A stretch of DNA of 64,000 nucleotides from Petrolisthes cinctipes (taxonomy: Eukaryota; Arthropoda; Malacostraca; Decapoda; Porcellanidae). Below, piece after piece: positions 37,119 to 48,970 of the stretch (the stretch's first letter is position 1; the number at the start of each line of letters is the position of its first letter). The DNA lies in assembly GCA_033782935.1 (NCBI GenBank), contig JAWQEG010001554.1:62001-126000 (forward strand), given 5' to 3'. The notes under the pieces were generated by a model. The model was given only the letters and a program-made list of their open reading frames with translations. It was not told the origin of the DNA and did not search any database. Made by a program: the position numbers and the translations under genes.

Positions 37119-40100
37119 CATTGATGTGGTCCCCCTCCTTCCTAGTGTTTTGATACCCCCTCCCCTTCTCCTGCACACCCTCCTCTGATGGGAGTGACCT
37201 GAAACCTTTCTTAGCCAATCATACAGCCCTTGTTAGCCTGGGCAACAGGTCTGCCAACTTAAATAGCCCTCTGTGGCTGCAGCAGACGACACATATTAAA
37301 AAGGGAAAATGCTTTTGGACATTGCAAGTTTGTGAAGAATCACACAAAATCAACATACTGTACTGATTAAGACTATCATTTCTGCCTCTCCTGTGTCACA
37401 TAAATACACTTTCACAAACGTGGAGTCAACACAGCAACACATGAAGACTGACTAACTCTCTTTCTCCTGTGTCGTGAGTTGTATAATGTGTTCCACCATA
37501 GTGTTGTAGCAACTGGCAGAACTGTTGCCGTAGCGTTCTCGCCAGCTCAGCTCATCAAGTACCATTTGCAACTCCTCTACATTTAACCTTGACAGTGTAT
37601 TCTGAAAGCATCCCCATATACAATATATCAGTATAATTGTGTATGTAGACATAATGGTAAACATTCCTACAGATACCATTATATCTGAGAATATCCCTCA
37701 TACAACCAATAGTATCTAAGCATAATTCTCACCTGAAACATCTTGGGCAAACGTTGACATAGATAGTATACGATAATGCTATTGGACATGGAGTTCTTCT
37801 TGTTGGTACTGTCAACCCACACCACCTGAGATCGTTAGGAAAAGATTATGCCCGTAAACTCAAAATTAAATATAGGTTTATACTTGTAAGGGGGGAGGGA
37901 TCTGAGGGCAAGTCCATTTATTGTAAGAAAAAAGAGCACTCACTGTAACCTGATTATCAATAATTCAAAATTTACATATACACGACAAGGGTTACAGCAT
38001 GTGAAGTTGTTAATGAAAACAGAATATGAAGAAATACCTGTACTACAATTATATGGAATATCATTTTACAATTGTACTAGCAAAGTCTTACAAGAAAAAT
38101 TGGAGACAACTGGTGACTTCTAGTATCTCTGATATGTGCTGAAGATCTAATGTTATGAATGAAAACATAAGATTAAGGTTCAACTTAGGTTACTGAATAC
38201 TACAATAAATTAACAATGGTTTCTAAGTAAACAAATGTTCTAAGTCAATGCAACAGACCAAGGCAACCAGATGCTACAATAAGGAAGAATGGAAGTCAAT
38301 TAATTTGCTGTACTGTATATCAAATTTTACGCTCAACATTCATCAAATTATTTGCTCTCAGATTTTATCTGCAAATGTTGCACTTTACCTTCTTGTAGCC
38401 GTTCTGCTTCAAATATTGGACCTCTACAGGTTGGTCACATACAATGAAGGCATTCTTGTTTACAACTTTCTTCAGAGGCTTGAGGATTCGCAGATATCCC
38501 TCCTCTCCTATAAGGGTTGGCAATGGCTCCGATGCAAAGAAACGAAGAAACTTTGTGTCACGATCGTACAACCCAAGAACCACCACCTGTGTGTTGATAA
38601 TAAATTGGTTGCATTAGGTTAGCTTCTGCTATATTAGCTTAGGAGAAAAATGACAACATATATAACGTGGTTAAAAGGTTAAAATACTATTAATATACTA
38701 CTGTAGCAAATAACATGGAAAGTCTGTAACACTGTCAACCATAATACTGTATATTGTAGTGAATTAATTTTAGGCAATGGTACCGTAATACAATAATTGG
38801 CTGTGCTTATATCAAATTTACAGGGTATGTTAAAATGATTAATGTTTATGGATAACAGATACACTTATATACTAAACCTATATGAGATTAAATAAGGATG
38901 CTTGATTCTTTATCACATAAGAAATTGTAAAAATGCATCTGAATGAGCTACATCATGCAGAAAATGTTTCTCTCTAAGGTTACAGAAAGGTTGTATATCC
39001 CTCCAAACAATGTATAGCAATGCACCAACTGGGTGCCCTTCATCAAGGAAAGAGTCAAGTGAGTGAGAAGAGTTGTTGTTGTTGATATTGTCCCAGGGCA
39101 GAATGTCCTCCTGCCCCACAGATCCCCGGTACGCTCTGGTCGCAGTGAAAAAACAAATCAAAATAAAGGAGGGGCTGGCCCTATATGCCTGGGCTACCAA
39201 AGCATCAGAGCTTAGTGAACCAGGGAGTCTGGGGGGCTCCAACAGCCAGGGAGATTGGGGGAAGGTCTTTGATCCCACAGCCAGTGATGTGGGCCCAAGT
39301 CCATGTTACCACAAGAGCTACAAGTGGGGCCGCACCTTCCATGAGACCAGTCCTGAAGGGACCATAAAGGGGGAGGGAGTTTAGACTGCTGCATGTAAAG
39401 GGATAATGCACCCCCGTGTGCTGGTGGTCCACGCAGCATTGAGGGAAAAAAATAGAGCCTCCGGTTGCAGTACACCTCCATGTGGGCAGATTTCATCAAA
39501 TCCGCTAGAAAGTGACCAAATCTTACAACAATCTTTATTTTAGCCCTGTGGGGGATGGCTAGTATTCACAGAGAATAAAGGCAGCCCCCCTGGGCAACAG
39601 TGAGAAGAGTTGTGGAGTTTACCTGCCAAGAATTTTGGGCTAAAAAAGACTATTTAAGGTGTAACACAAACATGACTACATTTTACTGCTACACAGTGTA
39701 TTTGGCAAAGTTTGTAACATAAGCACCAACATTACAGATATGATTGGTATCTCTTTCTTCATTATTCCTATATAGCACAGCACAGCACAGCACATTTGGT
39801 ACTACATACTATACCTTGGCTTCCTTCTCGGAGGTATGTTTCCAACAGATACCCAGATTGACGATGCTAATCTCAACTGTGGTGCCGTTAATGCCAAAGT
39901 TGTTAATCTTCCCTTCCACCACCACAGAGCATACACAACGCAGGTACTTGTACACTAAGTTTATAAAGCTTGTGTCAACCTGAAATATGCAGATAACAAA
40001 ATGTTTTTTCTTCAATATTAAATCCATTCATCAAATGAGAGGCTTGCATCTACAAAACATAATGTTCACAAAAATAGAGGCCACAATTACTCTTTGGTAC

Positions 40101-43100
40101 CAACTGCCATTGTGATCCTCAGCATGCTCACGAGGCTCAACGAGAGAGAGGGTGTGAGTACTGTAGACAAAACGTTACCTTGACTTAAAGTGATGTTCAA
40201 CCATGTTGTGGGTTCCATTTTGTACCTTCTGTTTTGTTTCAAAGTAAAGGAAAAGTTGCTCCATACATTGAAAAGTGGGGATGGGCAATTAGTACCACAT
40301 GGTAATTGGGACCCTAAGTAGACACCGGCTCACTCTGCAGACTTATCTCTAGGTTCATGTTACGCAAGACAGCTTGAATGAATTCATGTGGTAGGTTGTA
40401 CAGTTGGCTGTAGAAATTGATACAAAAATCAGGTGTACAAACACCTGTGATTAACTGTAGGTCTACGGTACACAGAAAATACCAATTTTATCTCATATAA
40501 TATTTGAGATAAAATGTCATTTTTGCAAGGCATGAGATAATATTTTATATTATTAAATATTATCTTATGCCTTGCAAAAATTTAGTCTTCATTACTATTT
40601 TTAATACCAAATTTGAATATGAAAACTGACCATAATTCAACTCTAGTACAATGTTTTTCCTGCTATACATTTTCAGAACATGTACAATGGAACAATGTGA
40701 TAGAAACAACTACTATTTACAAGAGAAACTGACTTACATTAACGAACCCTTTAACACTGGCAAAGGGAGTCTGGTAAGCCCAGTGGTAAATAAGCTTGAG
40801 GACTGAGACTGATGTAACTCCATTGGTGAGAGAGAGCTCAAAGATGGAGTCAGTGTACACTGAGAGGTGCTTTTTGCAGCAGTTCCAACTGTACCAAAGG
40901 TACCCACAACCAGCATCACTTTGATTGGTCTCTGAAAACTTCCCAGCATTGGTAGGAAAAAACAAAGAAAAATGTTAGAATTCTAGTATAAAAGTGTCTT
41001 GGGATAAACACTGCTTATCATGTCAACTAGTCTTGGACTGGATATACATTGAGATGATGGAAAATCAGAGCAAGGAAGTACAGGACAGTGAAGATGTATG
41101 TACAATTGGCCTCAGGAATTGGTACACAGAGCATTAGTTACAAAGGGTCTTTATTCTGTGCTCATTCCTTGTGTCCATAGCATCTCACAATTCTCATTTT
41201 TAAATATTCTACCACATCCATCTCAATACCACACACATTGTATCTGAATCTTCTGATTTAACAGTCTAATTCTCCATTTGATTTAGGGAGCAACTTTAGA
41301 ATAATTCCATTCACAGTAGCCCACCATCCAGGGAGCAAGAAATGGGTAATGCAAACAAATTTCTGTTGATTCTGTAATTATGAGTGATGCAACTTTGTAT
41401 TTTCTTCGGAATTCTACCTACTGTACTGTATACAGGTAGAGTATTCAACTCAAAGTGAAGAATAACTTAGCAACTGATTTACAAAACTTTACTGAATAAA
41501 GCTTACACAATTAATCCCATAAACTGAAGTGTAACAATGACTTGTTGGAAAGATGAACATATGGCATAGAAGAGACCGAAAGAATCTATGAATCTGGCCC
41601 TTGGTATAGTATCTGCCAACTCACCATGAAATGCATTGGGATGGGCTTCTCATGTTGTTTGCAGTGCTGAGTTTTACGAAGGAGACCTTCATTCAGTAGC
41701 CACTCTACAAACCTCTTGCCAGGGTATGAAAACACAGTCTTCAACTTCTCCTCTGTAATTGATGTACCATGACATACCAGTCACCAGGAAGGCAGACAGA
41801 CACCCTTGTTAGGAGACTTGTTACTACCTTTTGGTGATTCTAATAACTTTAATGAGGGCACAAAAGGGATTCTGTACTTCCTCACTGCCAGAAATGGGTG
41901 GAGTTCAACAAATTCTCACCACCAGAAATGGGTGATGTCTAACAAATCCCCCACAATTTCTTATGAGTCCCTAAATACTTTGGGAGAGTTTGTTGCAGTG
42001 ACAGTATTGAAAAACCATTGTTATAATACAAAAGTATCTTGGAATGGATAACAGAACTAACAAAATGCACGCTCAAAACTCTACTGTTAGTTCAATATAA
42101 ACTGGAACAAATCATATAATTAGTACAGTATAACACTGATTTCTTCCTTAAAAAAAGTATAGGTAACACACACTAATGGATACCAAAACACAAACCTAGA
42201 AACAGTATGATCATAACACTCATTGCCTTGTCACTCTATTGGGTCAAGGTTACTATAGTGTATTTAAATTCAATTAAATGCTTACCCAACTTTTTATTAA
42301 AGCGAGCAGCCACAGGGAGGAGAAGTGCATTCATGGGCTGCAAAAATATCTGTAGAAGTGGAAACATTTTGTCATCTGTTTGGCTGTTTTTATCCTCAAG
42401 TTCATTTACCTTATCCTCTGTGCTTCCTGTGGTTACACTCTGGAAAACAATACAAACAAATGCAGTATGAGCTCAGAGGAATAATTCACCAAATGCTATA
42501 TCATCCACGATGACAATGAAATTTAGATACCATCATTTACCTGGTTAGTAAGCCCAGGATACAATTATCATATTTTAAGAACTTATTTACAACAACTCTA
42601 TCAAACCATCTCACTCCACTAACTACCCTCAAACATTTCATATCTCTTACATCAACATGCTACCTCTCTAGCATTTAAAATACAGCATTCACATCCATAC
42701 AATTATTTATTTTTTATTATACCAATGGCATTACTATTCCTTCAAACATTCCTAGTTTTGATAGTTTTGATACAGATCACTCACCTCCTCAGTCTTGATG
42801 CTGCTAGGGTTGGAGGAGTGCTGTTCACAGGACACATAAATATAGCGTAACTTCTTGGAACTGTAATTCTTGTTGAGGGATCCATTGTTGGAGGCTACTG
42901 TTGTAGTGGAGAATACTGTTATTAGCAATAGAGGAGCAGCCAGAGGCAACAATTTTGTCAAATTTGTCACCTTAAATAAAAACTGGGTTTACAGCAATGT
43001 AATCTTACCAATTTCACTAAGTGATTTATTGGCTCTATCCATGGCGCCTGGAAGAAGAGAAGTAGTAGTAGTGGATTGAACAGTGCTGGATCTGTTAGTG

Positions 43101-46100
43101 GTGGTGGAGTGGACAGGGATGAGACTGGAAGGCTCAGTGGATTGGACAGGGGTAAATAGAGTAAGATTACTTGGATGGACAAGGGAGGGAAGGACAGGAT
43201 TGGTGGGGACGGCAGGGTTATTGGGATGAACCAAGGGATGGAGGGCAGCATTAAAAGGTTGATCAGGGATGGTATAAACAGGGTTGGTGGGTTGAACAGA
43301 GGTGGGGAGGGCAGGGATAATGGGATGATTAGAGGGTGTTAAGGGAGTACTGGTACATTTGTTAGAGTTGGTGGGCTGAGCACTGGTAGGGATGGCATGG
43401 TTGATAGGTTGGATGGGGTTACTTAAAGTAGAATTAGTAGGTTTAACATGGTTGATGGGCAGGAATGGGGTATGGAAGGTAGGGTTATTAGGCAGAGCAG
43501 TAATAGGAATGGCAGTTGTGTTGGTGGCTTGACCAGGAGTGATGGAAGCAACATGGACACTGATCACTTGTCTATCCTGAAAAAATATTGAAATATATGT
43601 CAGTGTACAATGATGCCATTTTTCTGTGCCCTTGACTTTGTCATAATTATACGCTACCTAAGAACAACTGATACCTGGTACAATATATTCTACCACATAT
43701 TTAATATCACACACACACACAACTACTGTACTCCATTATACTATATAAGAAGAGTAAAATCCACTAAAGAGAAGGTATGGGACTACGAATCTGGCCAAAG
43801 ATTCACCACTATGACAAGAAAAACTGAGATATATATCACCTCAGCCACTGTGTTCTGCAGCAACATCTTGACTTGATTGGTAGCACGGGCAATCTTGTCG
43901 AGTCTAGACAATTGAGCTGTGGACAGTCCCTCACTCTGACACTCCAGCACCAATCCCACATCCCTATTGTTCTTAGTTGATGATGCTCCACTCCCTGTTA
44001 CACAAACAACAAAGCATTACAAAGTTCATCATTAGAATATTATACTCATTAGAAATTACTTTTTCAGATTCTACAGGAATTACATCTTCATTTCCTTTAA
44101 GTTAGGCATTGTTAGGTTAGACAAAACTTGGTTTGGGTTTCTAATTTTTCAATATGCAAGTTTTGTAGCAGTGTTGCCAGATCCGGCTAGGTCCCAGTAT
44201 TTTGCCCCAGTCATTTCCTGGTTATTTCCCGGTAGTTTGCCCAGGTTAGGTCCCGGTAGTCTGATGCAGTCTAGGTTAGGTTAGGTAAGGTCAGGCTAAT
44301 TTTAAAATACCCCATTTGAATATGACCTATCTCGAAAATGGGGCATTTGTGGAGGAAATGCCATAGAAGAAAATAGTCTTAGAATTGTGTAATAAATGGG
44401 TAATGAAGGTAGAAAAACTGCACGCAATAACGGTAATTCTTTCAATATTTACCTAAGTGGGTAATGAAGGTAGAAAAACCGTACGCAATAACGGTAATTC
44501 TTTCAATATTTACCCTTCTTTCATTTCGATTTCAACTTTTCAATCAGTTCAGGCTGGCAAACTTTTTAATTTTTCTTATTTCACATTTCTTAATTGCTGC
44601 TTATAACACCTCGCTTGTTTTGCCACACAACCCAAAACCCAAAATTCCCAGGCTCTCCCCCGAGACTGTTGGTAGGGATGATGGGGTATGTAAACGAGAA
44701 CAAAAAACTATATAGTGACTGACAATCAACACGGTTTTCGGCCTAAACGCTCGTGTGAGACGCAGCTACTGGTAACTACTCATGACATCTTGCAGTCCCT
44801 CAATGACACAAAAATTAGACAGGTTGACGCCATAGTATTAGACTTTGCCAAAGCCTTCGACAAAGTCCCTCACCAAAGACTACTACACAAATTAGAATTC
44901 TATGGCATACAGGGACAACTTCTTCACTGGATTAGAACGTTCTTGACTACCAGAAAGCAACGTGTAGTTCTTGACGGTAGTCAGTCTCCATCTGTTCCTG
45001 TGACCTCTGGGGTACCCCAGGGCACTGTCCTGGGTCCCCTTCTCTTCCTTTCATACATTAATGACCTCCCACTTTCACTTTCCTCTACCACTAGACTCTT
45101 TGCAGACGATAGCTTAGTTTACAGACCAATTAAAGATAGGAATGACTGCCTTCGGCTACAGGACGACCTAACTGCACTTGAAGACTGGGAAGTCAAGTGG
45201 CAGATGACATTTAGACCAGACAAATGCCATCAAATCCGTTTTACCCGTGCCCATAATGTCATTCCATATACATACCAATTACACAACACCAACCTCAACA
45301 CAGTCACTTCCCACAAATACTTGGGCGTCCACATCTCAGCGGACATGAGGTGGAACACACACATAGGTAGCATCAGGGCCAAAGCTAGTAGGGTCCTGGG
45401 GTTCTTGCGCAGGAACCTCAGCAGGTGTAACACAGACACCAAAATTATTGCATATAACACTTTCGTTCGGCCACATTTAGATTATTGCGACACTGTCTGG
45501 GACCCACACACTTACAATAATATCAATAAATTAGAGTCCATACAAAACAAGACTGCAAGATGGGCCAGACGTGATTACAGACACACTACATCAGCCACTT
45601 TGCTTAAACAAGACACAAAACTAGACCCATTAGTAACACGAAGACAGATACACAGACAACAGATGATATACAAAATCACAAACAAGTTAGTTGACATAGC
45701 CAAAGACACATATCTACACTCTACAAGTATACGATCCACTAGAGGCAGCCACAACTTAAAATACCATACATACCAGACAAGCACTGATATATTTAGGCAC
45801 TCATTCTTTCCCCGCAGCATCCAAGAGTGGAATCATCTCCCATCTCACGTAGTTAATAGCCCCACTCTTGAAACGTTTAGAAATAGAATCACCAATCATT
45901 ACCTCCCCAATCCTAATCCTCAACCCACAGTCCCTGACCCAATCCACCCTTATCCTAACCCTCTTCCTAATCATGCCCTGGATCCCTAAATCCCCCGCAT
46001 ATTATGCCGCCCATGAGCGGCCCTCTGCGGGACCCTAAAACTTGAACTTGAACTTGAAACTCTGGCACATTTATAACTCATAAAATTAACACTACAAATA

Positions 46101-47075
46101 AAATACGGTATTTATTGAAAGAATTACCGTTTTGTAGCAGTGTTGCCAGATCCGGCTGGGTCCCAGTATTTTACCCCTGTCATTTATTGTACTTTATCAC
46201 GATTATTTCCCGGTAGTTTGCCCAGGTTAGGTCACGGTAGTTTGCCCAGGTTAGGTCCCGGTAGTCTGATGCGGTCTAGGTTAGGTTAGGTCAGGTCAGG
46301 TAAGGTCAGGCTAATTTCAAAATGCCCCATTTGAATATGCCCTATCTTGGAAATGGGGCATTTGCGAAGAAAATGCCATAGAAGAAAATAGTCTTAGAAT
46401 GGTCTAAATAAGTGGGTAATGAAGGTAAAAAAATCGTACGCAATAACGGTAATTCATTCAATATTTACCTAAAATACTTACTTAGCCACATTATCCCATG
46501 GAGGGGCGATGGAAAAATATAATATCAGCAATCTATATATAGGAATGAACATGTAATACTTGGCAACATTTATCCGGCATGGTAAAGGAAATAAATAAAG
46601 GATGCCAGTACAAAATTGGTCCCTCTAGTCTTGTGTGACGTCAGATGTAAACAAACTGACATTCGTACACCGTTAAAAAATAAATATATACGTAAACATT
46701 CTACCAGTTATGTAGAAATTAAAGATATATATTAATTAATTATATTTAAAAAAAAAACTGAACACGGAATTGAAATCAAAATGTTTAATTGAATAAGAAC
46801 AAATGATAACATGTCAAGATCGCACCCTATTATAACTACAGTAGGCGAATTATCCCTGCAACCAAGCTAAAAAGAGAAAACCACCAGCAAAAGCCCCCCC
46901 CACCCCATTATTGTCTCTTTGGTTTGGATATAAAGTAATATATATTAAAGTAAACTTGCCAACTGACCACAAATAACGAGACTTATAATTAATAAATTCC
47001 CAAAGGAAGAAGGACAAAACAGATTTTACCACTACCACTTGTAACCGTCTGCTGGAAAGTTGGTGCACGAACCAT
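28326..47075 (-). CDS. Gene B: tandem paralogue of gene A
   Basis: Exons, 3' to 5': 28326-28384, 28612-28814, 29352-29550, 30698-30809, 32162-32275, 32967-33149, 33907-34044, 34236-34461, 35075-35130, 35534-35727, 37457-37601, 37733-37825, 38389-38586, 39815-39979, 40738-40938, 41625-41752, 42286-42439, 42785-42915, 43009-43576, 43840-43994, and a probable first exon 47030-47075 (MVRAPTFQQTVTSGS, with an in-frame stop upstream and the required phase). Total 1,155 residues. Order: conserved helix (EGLSTAQLSRLDKIA), an Asn/Pro/Thr-rich exon (68-256), a transposase-like domain (about 352-661), SYYYGTIQGN and about nine C2H2 fingers (815-1145), then ending abruptly at IPLTG. Many exon lengths equal those of gene A (128, 165, 198, 145, 183, 112). 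The acidic tail of A is absent. The acceptor at 40938 is the least certain splice site, and the 47030-47075 exon is tentative. Confidence 0.82.
32345..32505. mobile_element. MITE of the TTTCGTGGCATA-core family
   Basis: About 160 bp with ends ATAGGGAAGATTCCATTGTT and ..AGAGAATCTCCCCTTAA, and the palindromic core GGATCTGTTTCGTGGCATAA. It lies in a gene B intron, about 70 bp upstream of the exon 32162-32275. Confidence 0.7.
35165..35400 (-). mobile_element. RTE-type LINE fragment
   Basis: On the minus strand a 61-codon frame (35394-35209) includes DFITPYRVRGLN and KMEEVKEFKILGTICM, matching MEEVKEFKYLGTVMC of the copy at 25822-26523. It is short and internal, in the gene B intron between exons 35075-35130 and 35534-35727. 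Confidence 0.65.
36198..37295. mobile_element. Foldback element with ~100-bp arms around a (GT)n tract
   Basis: The left arm (36198-36305: CTGCTGCAGCCACAGAGAGC, then TATTTAAGTTGGCAGACCT) is repeated inverted at 37190-37290 (AGGTCTGCCAACTTAAATAG, then CCTCTGTGGCTGCAGCAGAC). The interior of about 880 bp contains a (GT)n microsatellite at 37039-37118. It lies in a gene B intron. No transposase coding sequence is visible. Confidence 0.75.
37039..37118. repeat. (GT)n microsatellite
   Basis: About 39 uninterrupted GT dinucleotides. The open frames across it (Cys-Val or Thr-His runs) are artefacts. Confidence 0.95.
39077..39598 (-). mobile_element. Retroposed element with 15-bp target duplication
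   Basis: A GC-richer block of about 520 bp is flanked by the direct repeat AGTGAGAAGAGTTGT (39062-39076 and 39599-39613). On the minus strand it ends in a (CAA)n-like tail, as many LINE-mobilised SINEs do. I found no RT. The class, SINE or 5'-truncated LINE 3' end, is open. It lies in a gene B intron. Confidence 0.7.
40514..40582. repeat. AT-rich perfect-arm hairpin
   Basis: TTTTTGCAAGGCATGAGATA followed by ATATTTTATATTATT and its inverted copy TATCTTATGCCTTGCAAAAA form arms of about 28 bp. It lies in a gene B intron, about 160 bp downstream of the exon 40738-40938. Confidence 0.75.
44161..44514. mobile_element. TTAGGT-carrying MITE, 5'-truncated copy with duplicated end
   Basis: This copy follows the element at 46107-46469 from TTTTGTAGCAGTGTTGCCAG onward through AGGTTAGGTTAGGTAAGGTC to the terminal CGGTAATTCTTTCAATATTT. 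The left inverted repeat is missing, and the last ~65 bp are tandemly duplicated (ends at 44450 and 44514). It lies in the long first intron of gene B. Confidence 0.7.
44712..46064 (+). mobile_element. 5'-truncated CR1/Jockey-group LINE with intact RT tail
   Basis: A 424-codon frame (44715-45989) carries RT motifs 2 to 7: NQHGFRPKRSCETQL, VLDFAKAFDKVPH, SGVPQGTVLGPLLFLSYIND, LFADDSLVYR (active site), KYLGVHISADMRWNTHI, then the thumb and the Pro/Asn-rich C-terminus. The 3' end is (ACTTGA)n at 46040-46060. The endonuclease and the start of RT are absent, as expected for target-primed truncation. The open frame suggests recent insertion. It lies within intron 1 of gene B, between two copies of the TTAGGT-carrying MITE. 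Confidence 0.85.
46107..46469. mobile_element. MITE with 8-bp target duplication carrying TTAGGT repeats
   Basis: Terminal inverted repeats (GGTATTTATTGAAAGAATTA and the complement of TAATTCATTCAATATTTACC) of about 23 bp bound 363 bp. The direct repeat TAAAATAC flanks it on both sides (46099-46106 and 46470-46477). The interior holds CCCGGTAGT blocks and AGGTTAGGTTAGGTCAGGTC. An 8-bp duplication fits hAT or Merlin; the ends alone do not decide. Confidence 0.8.
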
Positions 47076-48970
47076 TTCACCTTCAGGAAATTAATATATC
47101 TCCGTCGCAACTTCCCTTTGCAGGGTTTCCTCCTTAGCTGTTGCCTTGAAAAACAAATTGTGCTTCCATGCTGATTGATCCATATCCAGGCAAATTGACG
47201 TTTCTACCTTTTCTCTCGTCTAATCCTTTTTCGAGCTGCTGGAAGTTTTCTACATGATCCCACAGTGAACAGTGGACAGTGTATGATCCAAACTGTTCAG
47301 AAATACGATATGTGACATGCTGACCGCTCCCAACCCTCCAAACATGGTTAAATAGATTTTCTTAAACCATGCCTCCAACTATATATCGTCCCATTACACC
47401 CATCTCATGCTTGTCTATCTAAGGTTATCGAATCTATCCTTAACTAAAATATTCAAAAGCACTATACTTCTCGCAATTTTCTGATCGGTTTCCGTCGGGA
47501 GTGATTTACTGCATGGTGATGACCAGGTGATCTTCTATGCATCCTTCCCGATTCAAGGTGCAGTCTCTATTTGGAACCAAGATCTAGGTCTTGTTTGGAA
47601 CCACAGTACCCACATATAGTTTCTATCCTTCCCTCTGCGTCTTTATTTCCATTTCCGTTTAGATCGCTCTAATGGTTGTCTTTTTTTTCTTTTCATCAAT
47701 GTCATTCCTATACTTCTTCCCCTAGCCACACTCATCCGCTAATAATGGCCGATACCTTTCCACCCCAGCAGCTCCTCTGCTGCATCACTTGATTAGCCTA
47801 TGCTGTACGTACGAGTAGCACGTACAGTACACCCAATATTTGATTAGCCTATGCTGTACGTACGAGTAGCACGTACAGTACACCCAATATTTGATTAGCC
47901 TATGCTGTACGTACGAGTAGCACGTACAGTATACAGTACTGTACTTCCGATTGGGACAAAGAAAACCATGTGGTTTTTCAATGCTTCTGATTTCCAAAAC
48001 AGGTCTTATATCTTTCAATTCGCTTTAATCTTCCAAATACCTATCCCCTTTTCTACATTGGCACACAACTTAATCTTTCATAATCTTGTGGTGGGTCTTT
48101 TCTCACAATCTCTCGGAATGATCTTAATACCTCTCTTGCTAAAACTACTTCACATAAGTAATATAGCTCGTGTACCCTGCATGGTTGTAACCCCCAATAA
48201 ATAAGTGGTGTCCAGTCAGCTAGTCGAACTATATTTCCAGTATAAAGGTAGGCTGCATTCTTCTTATTCATTCGTAATAAAAGAACACATGCCTCCTTTG
48301 AATAACATTGTCTGGGATCGAATGTCTTCGGGAATAATATTGACATTATTCGCTCGATCTTTCCTGTTGGAACACCCATTACATCTCTCAGCCTGAATAT
48401 CAATATTTAATCAATATCTAATTTGTTAGGCCTGTGTGCAATATTCAGCTCGATATTTGAGATAGACTACTCTTCTTTTTTATTGATCTCGATGGGGATA
48501 TCAGATGTAAAACAATGTAAGCAATATACACCCCCACAAGTCTAGAGCCCGTACAATGCACATAGCATGTAATAATTAATCCAACAGGCTGAGCCGTAAC
48601 AAGACCGGCTTCTGGAAGGGGTGGCAAACAGGCGAGCATGCGCAAAGAACACCGATAGGGAGGGAAGGTGTCTGCTTCTGCTGATTCTTGGGTGTCTGGC
48701 AGACGGCATGTCAGTGTTTCTCTTACTGCTATAGGCGAGGTAACGTTCTCCCAATACTCTCATCACTATACAGACTCTTCATTTCGGTGAGTGTATAACC
48801 TTCTGCTGACAGTACCAGAGGTATGAGATCCAGCTCTGACTTACCACAGTGTATACCGTATCCGGCTCATTGTATTGTCATTCATCAAAGTGGCTGAATG
48901 TTACTGTGAGTGAGTGAAGTTGGCCTATAGGAATGGTAACCTTACACACCTACTGCGATGGTGTTTCAGA
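47076..48970. other. Region between gene B and the minisatellite
   Basis: The gene B promoter is expected at its left edge. At 47790-47940 a 51-bp unit (GATTAGCCTATGCTGTACGT then ACGAGTAGCACGTACAGTAC) is repeated three times, each copy with an internal GTACGTAC/GTACAG hairpin. A 116-codon minus-strand frame at 48053-48403 is unassigned; it could be a retroelement fragment. Nothing else is supportable. Confidence 0.5.

Larger units (their letters stand above)
37457..41752 (-). other. Gene B transposase-like domain (six exons)
   Basis: Same order as in gene A: FVEWLLNEGLLRK; CCKKHLSVYTDSIF; VLKLIYHWAYQTPFASV; VDTSFINLVYKYLRCVCS; GTTVEISIVNLG; VLGLYDRDTKFLRFFASEP; AFIVCDQPVE; QRLPKMFQ; MVLDELSWRERYGN..YNTMVEHI. 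The first catalytic position is Ser (residue 499), the middle Asp is kept (567) and the third is Val (601). So the two paralogues lost the same two positions but carry different residues there. Confidence 0.75.

Noticed and set aside
37039..37153. Cys-Val or Thr-His repeat peptide
   Set aside because: Translation of a (GT)n microsatellite.
46850..47110. 86-codon minus-strand frame
   Set aside because: It is out of frame with the MVRAPTFQQ reading and has no splice-compatible continuation; only the 47030-47075 exon fits gene B.
48053..48403. 116-codon minus-strand frame suggestive of a retroelement C-terminus
   Set aside because: No motif I can name; kept only as unassigned sequence.
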